The position numbers were made by a program, and so were the translations under genes. From an uncultured Eubacteriales bacterium (GTDB lineage Bacteria; Bacillota; Clostridia; Oscillospirales; Acutalibacteraceae): a stretch of 5,922 nucleotides of DNA. Each line of letters begins with the position of its first letter. The stretch's first letter is position 1. The notes under the pieces are model-generated. The model had not been told where the DNA came from. It made no database searches and saw only the letters and a list, made by a program, of their open reading frames with translations. The stretch is taken from positions 1 through 5,922 of the forward strand of contig OMPZ01000030.1 of the NCBI GenBank assembly GCA_900313125.1, written 5' to 3'. Below, in pieces: positions 1-5,760 of the stretch.

Positions 1-147
1 ATACTGACGTATTTCAAGCCCGATGACGCAGTATTGCGAAAATTAGACCGAAAAGACTTAAAGATTTTAATCAGAGAGCAGTATTATAGCCTGACGTTTG
101 TCAATGTGTGCTGTTGTAGCCGAAATAGTCGGAGCTTGACGCGTTGA
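1..147 (+). CDS. Possible 3' end of an unidentified plus-strand gene (partial)
   Basis: Reading from base 1, the plus strand stays open for 48 codons and stops at TGA 145-147. The first part of the translation, with segments such as KPDDAVL and RKLDRKDLKILIREQYY, has a plausible charged/hydrophobic pattern. The last 15 or so residues are Cys/Ser/Arg-rich, which is what an antisense shadow of the radical SAM gene would give, because bases 101-147 lie over that gene's 3' end. No start is visible and I recognise no family. It may be the tail of a real convergent gene with a 47-base overlap, a degraded remnant, or chance. Confidence 0.2.
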   Translation: MLTYFKPDDAVLRKLDRKDLKILIREQYYSLTFVNVCCCSRNSRSLTR

Positions 148-1015
148 AGTCGGGGATAAACTGCTCGTCTGCGGACGACAGCTCCTGAGTGAAGCCCTCG
201 ATGCCGAGCTTTATCGCGTGGTCTACGACCTTGTCGTACTCCTTCTCTGTCAGCTTGCGGTTTATCTCGGGGTACTTGTACGCTTCGCCCGAGGGCACAT
301 ACTGCCCGAGAATGCTTACGAGCACGCTCTTGCCGAAATTCGCCCTGATGCAGTCGAGCACCGCCATTGCGTCCTTCGTGTGGTTCGGCAGCACGAGCAC
401 TCTGATTATCGTGCCCTTCTGAACGATGCCGTCTTTGTCGAACTTGATGTCGCCCGTCTGAAGCACCATTTCTTCGATGGCGGCAAGCGCGACGTGCGAG
501 TAATCGAACGCGCTCGAATAGCGCTCCGCCATTCTGTTGTCGCTGTATTTGAAATCGGGGAGATAAATGTCGATCTTATCCTCAAGGCGGCGCAGACTGT
601 CAACGGACTCATAGCCGCTCGAATTGTAGAGTACGGGTATTTTCGGGTGGTATATCTCAAAGCTTTCAAGCACAGCTTCGAGATAGTGCGCCGCGCTCAC
701 AAGGTTGATGTTGTGAACGCCCTGCGCTTCAAGGTTCTTGTAGCAGTTTGCTAGCTGTTCGGGCGTGATGAAAACGCCGACATGGTTCGCGCTTATCTCG
801 TAATTCTGACAGAAAACGCACTTGAGAGTGCAGCCGCTGAAAAATATAGCGCCGCTGCCCCTTGTACCGCTTATGCATGGTTCCTCCCAGTAGTGAGGAC
901 CTACTCTCGCCACCTTTGGCGAAATTCCCATTTTGCAGAAGCCGCCGCCCTCGTACATTCCTCTTTTTGCGCCGCATTGGTGCGGGCATACATAGCAATG
1001 CTCAACGGTTTTCAC
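101..1015 (-). CDS. Radical SAM protein, PflX type (PflA-like activase homologue, COG1313)
   Basis: A 304-residue radical SAM protein of the family called PflX because it resembles pyruvate formate-lyase activating enzyme. The signature CX3CX2C is at C62, C66 and C69 inside SGCTLKCVFCQNYEIS; in this superfamily these cysteines hold a [4Fe-4S] cluster that cleaves S-adenosylmethionine to the 5'-deoxyadenosyl radical. A second N-terminal cluster (C7, C10, C14, C27) is typical of the family and may bind another metal centre. FFSGC before the motif, NINLVSAAHY (about 102-111) and YLPDFKYSD (about 151-159) also fit. Length is normal for the family. The start is GTG at 1013-1015, supported by AGGGAGG upstream; the next in-frame ATG (M20) would remove the first Cys group. 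The partner is unknown: no glycyl radical enzyme lies nearby, and the gene appears monocistronic. Family assignment is firm, biochemical role is not. It is cytoplasmic, with no signal peptide or membrane segment. Confidence 0.93.
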   Translation of the reverse strand: MKTVEHCYVCPHQCGAKRGMYEGGGFCKMGISPKVARVGPHYWEEPCISGTRGSGAIFFSGCTLKCVFCQNYEISANHVGVFITPEQLANCYKNLEAQGVHNINLVSAAHYLEAVLESFEIYHPKIPVLYNSSGYESVDSLRRLEDKIDIYLPDFKYSDNRMAERYSSAFDYSHVALAAIEEMVLQTGDIKFDKDGIVQKGTIIRVLVLPNHTKDAMAVLDCIRANFGKSVLVSILGQYVPSGEAYKYPEINRKLTEKEYDKVVDHAIKLGIEGFTQELSSADEQFIPDFNASSSDYFGYNSTH

Positions 1016-1023
1016 AGGCGACG

Positions 1024-1030
1024 CCTCCCT
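1024..1030 (-). promoter_or_regulatory. Ribosome binding site of the radical SAM gene, fixing a GTG start
   Basis: Read on the minus strand, AGGGAGG lies 8 bases before GTG (1015-1013). This near-perfect Shine-Dalgarno sequence selects the GTG start over the internal ATG at codon 20. Confidence 0.8.
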
Positions 1031-1109
1031 TCGTAACAGATCAATTCAAGTATATTTTCAAAGCATAATAATTTTGCAGTACGGTAAAAGTAAAGCCGCC
1101 TGCCGAAAA

Positions 1110-1121
1110 AGTGTTCACACT
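1110..1121. repeat. Inverted repeat straddling the predicted start of transcription
   Basis: AGTGT-TC-ACACT is a 5-bp inverted repeat with a 2-base spacer. It covers the +1 region predicted from the -10 box at 1124-1129, a usual position for a repressor operator. In RNA the loop would be too small for a good hairpin unless the innermost pair opens. An operator role is inference; 5-bp arms can arise by chance. Confidence 0.35.
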
Positions 1122-1123
1122 AT

Positions 1124-1152
1124 ATTTTAACAGCGTTGAGTTGTTTAATCAA
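1124..1152 (-). promoter_or_regulatory. Sigma-A type promoter of the radical SAM gene
   Basis: On the minus strand a -35 box TTGATT (1152-1147) and a -10 box TAAAAT (1129-1124) are separated by exactly 17 bases. Transcription would begin near 1117, giving a leader of about 100 bases. The amylase promoter has almost the same boxes (TTGATA, 17 bases, TAAAAT), which adds support. Confidence 0.6.
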
Positions 1153-1159
1153 TACAAAC

Positions 1160-1177
1160 GAGTATAAAATTATACTC
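1160..1177. repeat. 18-bp inverted repeat upstream of the radical SAM promoter
   Basis: GAGTATAA-AA-TTATACTC has perfect 8-bp arms and a 2-base centre. It begins 8 bases upstream of the -35 box at 1147-1152, so its centre falls near -52 relative to the predicted start. That is a common location for an activator or for the upstream half of a repressor pair. No regulator family is identified from the motif. Confidence 0.5.
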
Positions 1178-1348
1178 CATAAAATTGTGTATTTTTATGC
1201 ATTTTTGCAATCGTTAGTTAAAAGTCCTTGAAGTTTTGGACAAATTACAGACTGCGGCGGTGCAGATCTATGAAAATGCCGGGGGAAAAGGATTTTTGAG
1301 CTTTTCTCCTTGAATTTGCGCCCGGAAAATGATAAACTGATATCATCA

Positions 1349-1552
1349 TTAAAGCTGAAAATCCTCCGGATCGAATTTCGGAAGGACGGGCGGTCGAAAC
1401 GGTTTCCTGAGGAGAGGGTTATACTTGAACTTGCGGCATTTGCCGTTTTCAATATAAGTGTTCTTTATGCAGATCTTGCTCTCTCCATCGGAGATACAGT
1501 TATCACAGTAAGAGCAGTCAGGCTCGATATTGTTTCCGAAAAGCCTGTACAT
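1349..1552 (-). CDS. Small Cys-rich conserved hypothetical protein (67 aa)
   Basis: A 67-residue protein beginning MYRLFGNNIEPDCSYCDN and ending FDPEDFQL. Its cysteines are C13, C16, C19, C28 and C39, in the pattern CX2CX2C-X8-C-X10-C. This suggests a small metal-binding (zinc or iron) fold. The segment CRKFKYNPLLRKPFRPP is basic and proline-rich. From memory, short proteins with a CRKF-Y-P-L-R-P core followed by an acidic tail are common and uncharacterised in Clostridia, so I take this as a real gene. The frame is open further upstream (to 1621), but ATG at 1552-1550 is chosen because GGGAGG lies 7 bases before it and the homologous part begins there. It is transcribed divergently from pgeF. 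No function is known and none is inferred beyond likely metal binding. Confidence 0.8.
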   Translation of the reverse strand: MYRLFGNNIEPDCSYCDNCISDGESKICIKNTYIENGKCRKFKYNPLLRKPFRPPVLPKFDPEDFQL

Positions 1553-1559
1553 CTCATGA

Positions 1560-1565
1560 CCTCCC
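1560..1565 (-). promoter_or_regulatory. Ribosome binding site of the small Cys-rich gene
   Basis: GGGAGG on the minus strand lies 7 bases before ATG 1552-1550. It decides the start in favour of this ATG; the upstream in-frame ATG at 1621 has no comparable site. Confidence 0.75.
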
Positions 1566-1681
1566 AGGTGTGTATTTAACGAAAAAAGAATAATGGCGGA
1601 AAGCCTTCGGCTTCGGATCATATTCTCTTTTTTCTTATAATAAGCTAATGGTATTACGGCGTTTTGCGCTTTTGATTTTCA

Positions 1682-1697
1682 ACTATAATATTATAGT
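1682..1697. promoter_or_regulatory. Perfect 16-bp palindrome with back-to-back -10 boxes between divergent genes
   Basis: ACTATAATATTATAGT equals its own reverse complement. It contains TATAAT on the plus strand (1684-1689) and TATAAT on the minus strand (1695-1690). If used as -10 elements, they would start plus transcription near 1696 toward pgeF and minus transcription near 1683 toward the small Cys-rich gene. The -35 regions at normal spacing are poor on both sides (GTTTTG at 1661-1666; AATATT on the minus strand). It may equally be an operator or a chance AT-rich palindrome. Confidence 0.4.
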
Positions 1698-1737
1698 CTG
1701 TTTTTAATGAATAATATTTCTTGAAAGGAATTTTAAC

Positions 1738-2565
1738 ATGATTTTTACAAGCAGCCAAATGAAACTGAACATCAGCGACGCCCTCGGCTATCTCACATTT
1801 AACGTGCTTGACGAGGTGCCGTTCATAAAGCACGGTTTTTCGACAAGAATGGGCGGCGTTAGCAGCGGCGAGTTCAAGTCGCTCAATATGTCGTTCGGCA
1901 GGGGAGATCCCGACGAGAATGTAACGGAGAACTACAAGCGGCTTTGCGCGGCTGTCGGCGTTGACTACGACACGCTCACCGCGTCGAGTCAGGATCACAA
2001 AACGTTCGTGCGCAGAGTCACATCGGAGCACCGCGGCATCGGCATATACCGCCCGAAGGATATGCAGAGCGTAGACGGGCTAATAACAAACGAAAGCAAG
2101 GTCGCGCTCGTAACGTATTTTGCCGACTGCACGCCGCTGCTGTTCGTTGATATGAAAAACAGGGCGATCGGATCGGCTCACGCGGGCTGGCGCGGCACGG
2201 TAGGGAAGATAGGCGCGAAGGTCGTTGAAAGAATGGGCGAGGAATTTGGCACACGCCCGGAGGATCTTATCGTGACTATCGGGCCTGCTATCGGAAAATG
2301 CTGCTACGAGGTAGACGAGCCTGTCGCGTCGCAGTTTTTAGGGCTTGGTCTCGACGCGTCGCGATTCGTCTTTGAAAAAGGCGGCGGAAAGTATATGCTC
2401 GACCTCACCGAAACGAACAAGCGCATACTAATGGCCGCCGGAGTTCCCGAGGAGAACATCACAAAAAGCGACGTCTGCACGCGCTGCAGCCATGACCTTA
2501 TCTGGTCTCACCGCGCTACGAACGGCAGACGCGGGGGAATGTGTGCTATCTTGTCTATTATGTGA
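1738..2565 (+). CDS. pgeF: Peptidoglycan editing factor PgeF (YfiH/YlmD, laccase-domain family, COG1496)
   Basis: A 275-residue full-length member of the YfiH/YlmD/LACC1 family. E. coli PgeF removes peptidoglycan precursors that carry L-Ser in place of L-Ala on MurNAc; related proteins also show purine nucleoside phosphorylase and adenosine deaminase activity. The sequence shows the family blocks in order: KHGFSTRMGGVSSGEF (31-46), the NxxxNY segment (61-66), SQDHKTFV (84-91), VDGLIT (112-117), ADCTPLLFVD (129-138), SAHAGWRGT (146-154), GPAIGKCCYEV (182-192) and the C-terminal CTRC and HRATNGRRGGMCAIL. H87, C131 and H148 match the metal/catalytic triad. ATG 1738 is preceded by AAAGGA at 1724-1729 with 8-base spacing; M8 has no such site. 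No signal peptide is present, so it is cytoplasmic. In many Firmicutes it lies near cell-division genes; here it stands alone, divergent from the small Cys-rich gene. Confidence 0.95.
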   Translation: MIFTSSQMKLNISDALGYLTFNVLDEVPFIKHGFSTRMGGVSSGEFKSLNMSFGRGDPDENVTENYKRLCAAVGVDYDTLTASSQDHKTFVRRVTSEHRGIGIYRPKDMQSVDGLITNESKVALVTYFADCTPLLFVDMKNRAIGSAHAGWRGTVGKIGAKVVERMGEEFGTRPEDLIVTIGPAIGKCCYEVDEPVASQFLGLGLDASRFVFEKGGGKYMLDLTETNKRILMAAGVPEENITKSDVCTRCSHDLIWSHRATNGRRGGMCAILSIM

Positions 2566-2624
2566 AATTTGCATGAAATTCTTTGTTGATTTTGATAAAA
2601 ATAAAAATCGTTATCTGTGTAAAT

Positions 2625-2646
2625 GAACGAATTTCGTTTTTTGTTT
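2625..2646 (+). terminator. Weak intrinsic terminator after pgeF
   Basis: AACGA (2626-2630), loop ATT, TCGTT (2634-2638), with a possible extra G-U pair, followed by a T-rich run TTTTTTGTTTT. The stem is short and AT-rich. A second partner for AACGA exists at 2608-2612 (TCGTT). It lies about 60 bases after the pgeF stop and just before the amylase promoter, which fits a terminator. Confidence 0.45.
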
Positions 2647-2655
2647 TAAAGACTG

Positions 2656-2684
2656 TTGATAATGATTTCTTTTTATGTTAAAAT
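2656..2684 (+). promoter_or_regulatory. Sigma-A type promoter of the amylase gene
   Basis: The -35 box TTGATA (2656-2661) and -10 box TAAAAT (2679-2684) are separated by 17 bases. Transcription would start near 2691, leaving a leader of about 100 bases before ATG 2792. I found no good match to the CcpA cre consensus in the leader or promoter. Confidence 0.65.
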
Positions 2685-2699
2685 TAAACAGTAATATAA

Positions 2700-2743
2700 G
2701 GTGACGTGCGCCGTCTGCAATTGCCTGTTGGGTGTCGTTCACC
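2700..2743 (+). promoter_or_regulatory. Structured GC-rich hairpin in the amylase mRNA leader
   Basis: GGTGA (2700-2704) pairs with TCACC (2739-2743), CG (2705-2706) with CG (2736-2737), and GCGCC (2708-2712) with GGTGT (2731-2735, two G-U pairs), with single-base bulges T2707 and T2738. The 18-base loop contains the perfect palindrome GCAATTGC (2717-2724). The 3' arm can alternatively pair locally as GGTG (2731-2734) with CACC (2740-2743). It lies inside the predicted leader and stands out from its AT-rich surroundings. I do not recognise it as a known riboswitch. It could stabilise the message, control expression or bind a protein as DNA. Confidence 0.45.
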
Positions 2744-2791
2744 GCTGGATAAAACTTATTAAAAACACTATTTTGAAAGGAAGAATGAGCA

Positions 2792-5710
2792 ATGAAAAAA
2801 CCAAAGGCTTTATTGTCTGCGATTTTGGCAGCGGCTCTGCTCGTTTCCGCAGCGGCTCCGGCAGCGGCTGATACGACAAAGGCAGCGGCAGCGAAGGCTG
2901 CTGTTGATGTTCAGACATCATCGGCAGATGCTTCCACCTTCTCGTGGGACAACGCAACAGTTTATTTCCTCCTCATTGACCGCTTTAACAACGGCGACAC
3001 GTCCAACGACAACGCATACGGACGCAAGAAGACCGTTGCAGGCAGCGACTGGGCTACTTTCCACGGAGGCGATTTCGCAGGCATCACACAGAAGATCAAC
3101 GAAGGCTACTTCAACGACCTCGGCGTCAACGCTATCTGGATGACAGCTCCCTACGAGCAGCTCCACGGCTACATTCTCGGCGACAACTTCGCTCACTATT
3201 CGTACCACGGCTACTATGTAACGGACTACACCGAGGCAGACGCAAACTACGGTACAAAGGAAGAGTTCAAAACTCTTGTAGACACGGCGCATGAGCACGG
3301 CATCCGCATCATCATGGATATCGTTATGAACCACGCCGGCTACAACAACATGATCGATATGAACGAGTACAACTACGGTACTCTCAAATCCGGCTGGAAG
3401 GATGTTTACGATGCAGGCAACCTGTCACAGTACCATTCCTTCATCGACTATGAGACATCCGCTTCCGACTGGGGCAGATGGTGGGGCACCGATTGGGTAA
3501 GATCGGGTCTCCCGGGCTACTCCGGCGGCGAAGGCGGCAGCGCAACTACTATGTGCCTTACAGGTCTCCCGGACTTCAGAACGGAGCAGACAAAGCAGGT
3601 AAGCGTTCCGCAGTTCCTCCAGACCAAGTGGGAAAAGGAAGGTACGCTCAGCAAGAAGAATTCCCTCTACGGCACATCGAACACAGTAACGGGCTTCATT
3701 TCCTCGTGGCTCACACAGTGGGTAAGAGATTACGGCGTTGACGGCTTCCGCTGCGACACGGCTAAGCACGTTGAGTTCGCTTCGTGGAAGCAGCTCAAGG
3801 ACGCAGGCACAAAGGCTCTCGCAGAGTGGAAAGCGGCTAATCCCGACAAGAAACTCGACGATCTCCCGTTCTGGATGACAGGCGAGTGCTGGGATCACAA
3901 CCTCGGCTACGGCTATGACGGCTACTACACACAGGGCGGCTTTGACTCGATGATCAACTTCGAGACTCAGGGCGGCGGTATGCTCGCAGCCGACAAGCTC
4001 GCAGGCGTATATCAGAACTACGCAGACAGCATCAACACAAACGATAAGTTCAATCAGCTTTCATACATCTCCTCGCACGACTCGACTCTTGCAAGAGGCG
4101 ATATGTACCACCTCGGCTCCGCACTCCTTATGCTCCCGGGCGGCGTACAGATCTACTACGGCGACGAGACTGAGAGACCTCTCGCAACGGGCGGCTCGTT
4201 CGACGGCAACGGCGGCGCAGGTCACAGCCTTAGAAGCGACATGAACTGGAGCTCCATGAATAAGGACGTTCTCGCTCATTGGCAGAAGGTCGGCACATTC
4301 CGTAACAACCACGTTGCAGTCGGTGCAGGCGCAAACGTTGCTCTTACGGCTGACAGCGGTACAGCATTCGGCAGAACGTACTCGAAGAACGGTGTCAGCG
4401 ACAAGATCGCTGCAGTTGTTGACGCAGCAGCAGGTAAGGACATTACGATCGACGTATCGGGCGTGTTCGAGGACGGCACAACTCTTATGAACACATACGA
4501 CGAGACGACCGACACAGTATCGGGCGGCAAGGTAACGTTCAACTCCGGCGACCACGGCACGATCCTTCTTGAGCAGGGCGAAGCTGATCCCGTTAAGGCT
4601 AAGCTTACGGGCACAACTCCGTTTGACAGCACAACAGAGATCACAGCAGAGCTCGAGGGCGTTGACTCCGCAGTTGTTAAAGTAAACGGCGTTAAGACGA
4701 TCAACGTTAAGAACGGCACAAAGTTCACAGTCGGCAGCGAGTTCTATCCCGGAGACACAGTTGTTTGCGAGATCACTTACAAGCACCCGACAAAGGGCGA
4801 GATCACAAAGTCGTTCAAGTTCCAGAAGAGCGGTTCTCTCCCGGGCGCAGTACAATCGGATACGGCTGTTGTACACGTTAAAACATCTATCTCCAACCCG
4901 AACATCTACGCTTGGCAGGAAGGCACAACAGTTACAAAGCTTGTAGGCGACTGGCCGGGCAAGGCGCTTACTATCACAGATGAGGACGGCTGGTATCTCG
5001 CTAACCTCAGCGACACGACAGACGCTTACAACATCATCATCAACGGCAGCGGTCAGACGAAGAACATCACAGGTCTGAAGGGCGAGACATGGGCTATCAT
5101 CGGCGACGATTACAGCTACAAGACCTTCACCGATAAGAAGTCCGCTTACGAGGCAGCAGGTATTACGCTTCCCGAGTCCGACTTCACGGCACTCAAGGCT
5201 ATCTGCACAGAGATCAAGCTCCTCAGCGACGCAGGTTACACACAGGCAAGCTACAGCAAGGCGCTCGCAGCAGCAGAAGCAGGCGACAAGCTCGTTCTTC
5301 AGGGCGAATCGGCAGCAGACGCAGCGGCTGTAACGGCAGCTTATCAGGCAGCAAAGAGCGCAAAGGACGCACTCGTAAAGGGTGAAGAGCCTATCACAGA
5401 TACTGACACAGAGAGCGACAAGCCCGCTCCCGATACTGAGAGCGACAAGCCCGCTCCCGACACAGAGAGCGACAAGCCTGCTCCCGATACGGACAGCGAC
5501 ACACCTGTTGTTCCGACAGGCAAGGGCGACATCAACGGCGACGGCAAGGTATCTCTCCGCGACGCATCTCTCGCTCAGAAGCACAGCGTTGGTCTGACAA
5601 CTCTCACAGCAGCTCAGATCACGGCAGGCGACATGAACGGCGACGGCAACGTAACACTTATCGATGCATACGCAATTCAGGCGGCTGTAAACAAGCAGTA
5701 CAGAAAGTAA
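2792..5710 (+). CDS. Secreted modular alpha-amylase: MalS-like GH13 + Ig-like + CBM26 + FIVAR-like + type I dockerin
   Basis: A 972-residue extracellular starch hydrolase. Residues 1-26 are a signal peptide (Lys-rich start, Ala/Leu core, AAPAAA cut before DTT). The GH13 barrel and C-domain span about 52-597. The HYSYHGYYVTDYTEADANYG and WMTGE-W-H segments resemble E. coli MalS, so subfamily GH13_19 is likely. Catalytic blocks: DIVMNH (D176, N180, H181), GFRCDTAKH (R320, nucleophile D322), GE (acid/base E365) and SSHD (H429, D430). About 598-681 is an Ig-like beta module. About 690-785 resembles CBM26, with Y706, W708, W721 and W734 as candidate aromatic contacts. About 797-864 is helical and FIVAR-like. 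872-905 is a DTESDKPAP linker. 911-972 is a dockerin with two calcium loops (D913/N915/D917/D924 and D947/N949/D951/D958). AAAGGA at 2776-2781 serves ATG 2792. Lys and Asn codons after the leader are mostly AAG and AAC, unlike the other genes, suggesting high expression. It is a single-gene unit. Dockerin implies scaffold attachment; no cohesin gene is in the window. Confidence 0.95.
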   Translation: MKKPKALLSAILAAALLVSAAAPAAADTTKAAAAKAAVDVQTSSADASTFSWDNATVYFLLIDRFNNGDTSNDNAYGRKKTVAGSDWATFHGGDFAGITQKINEGYFNDLGVNAIWMTAPYEQLHGYILGDNFAHYSYHGYYVTDYTEADANYGTKEEFKTLVDTAHEHGIRIIMDIVMNHAGYNNMIDMNEYNYGTLKSGWKDVYDAGNLSQYHSFIDYETSASDWGRWWGTDWVRSGLPGYSGGEGGSATTMCLTGLPDFRTEQTKQVSVPQFLQTKWEKEGTLSKKNSLYGTSNTVTGFISSWLTQWVRDYGVDGFRCDTAKHVEFASWKQLKDAGTKALAEWKAANPDKKLDDLPFWMTGECWDHNLGYGYDGYYTQGGFDSMINFETQGGGMLAADKLAGVYQNYADSINTNDKFNQLSYISSHDSTLARGDMYHLGSALLMLPGGVQIYYGDETERPLATGGSFDGNGGAGHSLRSDMNWSSMNKDVLAHWQKVGTFRNNHVAVGAGANVALTADSGTAFGRTYSKNGVSDKIAAVVDAAAGKDITIDVSGVFEDGTTLMNTYDETTDTVSGGKVTFNSGDHGTILLEQGEADPVKAKLTGTTPFDSTTEITAELEGVDSAVVKVNGVKTINVKNGTKFTVGSEFYPGDTVVCEITYKHPTKGEITKSFKFQKSGSLPGAVQSDTAVVHVKTSISNPNIYAWQEGTTVTKLVGDWPGKALTITDEDGWYLANLSDTTDAYNIIINGSGQTKNITGLKGETWAIIGDDYSYKTFTDKKSAYEAAGITLPESDFTALKAICTEIKLLSDAGYTQASYSKALAAAEAGDKLVLQGESAADAAAVTAAYQAAKSAKDALVKGEEPITDTDTESDKPAPDTESDKPAPDTESDKPAPDTDSDTPVVPTGKGDINGDGKVSLRDASLAQKHSVGLTTLTAAQITAGDMNGDGNVTLIDAYAIQAAVNKQYRK
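5405..5485 (+). repeat. Three 27-bp in-frame repeats encoding the DTESDKPAP linker
   Basis: Units 5405-5431, 5432-5458 and 5459-5485 each encode DTESDKPAP (residues 872-880, 881-889, 890-898), and a degraded fourth unit follows (DTDSDTP). They differ only at synonymous sites (GAC/GAT, ACA/ACT, CCC/CCT). The product is an acidic, proline-rich flexible linker between the helical module and the dockerin. Such repeats expand and contract by slippage, so linker length may vary among strains. Confidence 0.9.
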
Positions 5711-5724
5711 TTTCTGACATAAAG

Positions 5725-5759
5725 ATCCCCCGGACGTTTGTTCGGGGGATGTGGTTTTT
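5725..5759 (+). terminator. Strong intrinsic terminator of the amylase gene
   Basis: ATCCCCCGGAC (5725-5735), loop GTTT, GTTCGGGGGAT (5740-5750) form an 11-bp GC-rich stem with one G-U pair. GTGG and then TTTTT (5755-5759) follow. It begins 14 bases after the amylase stop. Confidence 0.9.
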
Positions 5760-5760
5760 A

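Larger units (their letters stand above)
1016..1348. other. Intergenic region between the radical SAM gene and the small Cys-rich gene
   Basis: No gene is supported here. The left part (about 1016-1180) holds the leader, promoter and inverted repeats of the radical SAM gene. The right part (about 1190-1348) lies downstream of the small minus-strand gene. It contains a nested inverted repeat, CCGGG 1279-1283 with CCCGG 1321-1325 and AAGGA 1288-1292 with TCCTT 1307-1311. This could fold in the 3' region of that transcript, but no long T-tract follows the outer stem, so it is not a standard terminator. I see nothing else in this stretch. Confidence 0.5.

Noticed and set aside
218..754. 178-codon plus-strand frame opposite the radical SAM gene
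   Set aside because: It is antisense to a well-supported protein, has no family-like motif and no ribosome binding site.
1195..1452. 85-codon minus-strand frame overlapping the end of the small Cys-rich gene
   Set aside because: It overlaps the better-supported 67-residue gene in another frame, its composition is Ser/Arg-rich without motif, and no good ribosome binding site precedes it.
1597..1640. AAGCC-TTC-GGCTT hairpin followed by a T-rich stretch as a terminator
   Set aside because: The stem is 5 bp (1601-1613) and the T-run starts more than ten bases after it. It lies in the divergent promoter region, where a terminator on the plus strand would have no gene to serve.
2728..2746. CcpA cre-like site around GGTGTCGTTCACC in the amylase leader
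   Set aside because: Aligned on the central CG, it misses the first T, the A before CG and the final A of the TGWNANCGNTNWCA consensus, so it is not a credible cre site.
2785..2871. Short overlapping frame starting ATGAGC seven bases before the amylase start
   Set aside because: It encodes only 28 residues, ending in a Gly/Ser/Arg-rich low-complexity stretch. Its ATG is just 3 bases after AAAGGA, too close for efficient initiation. ATG 2792 has better spacing and leads into a textbook signal peptide.
4061..5584. A 507-codon open frame on the minus strand inside the amylase gene
   Set aside because: Its translation is rich in Cys, Val, Leu and Ala with no recognisable motif. The strongly biased codon use of the amylase gene leaves this frame free of stops. 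It has no plausible ribosome binding site and lies wholly antisense to a clear gene.
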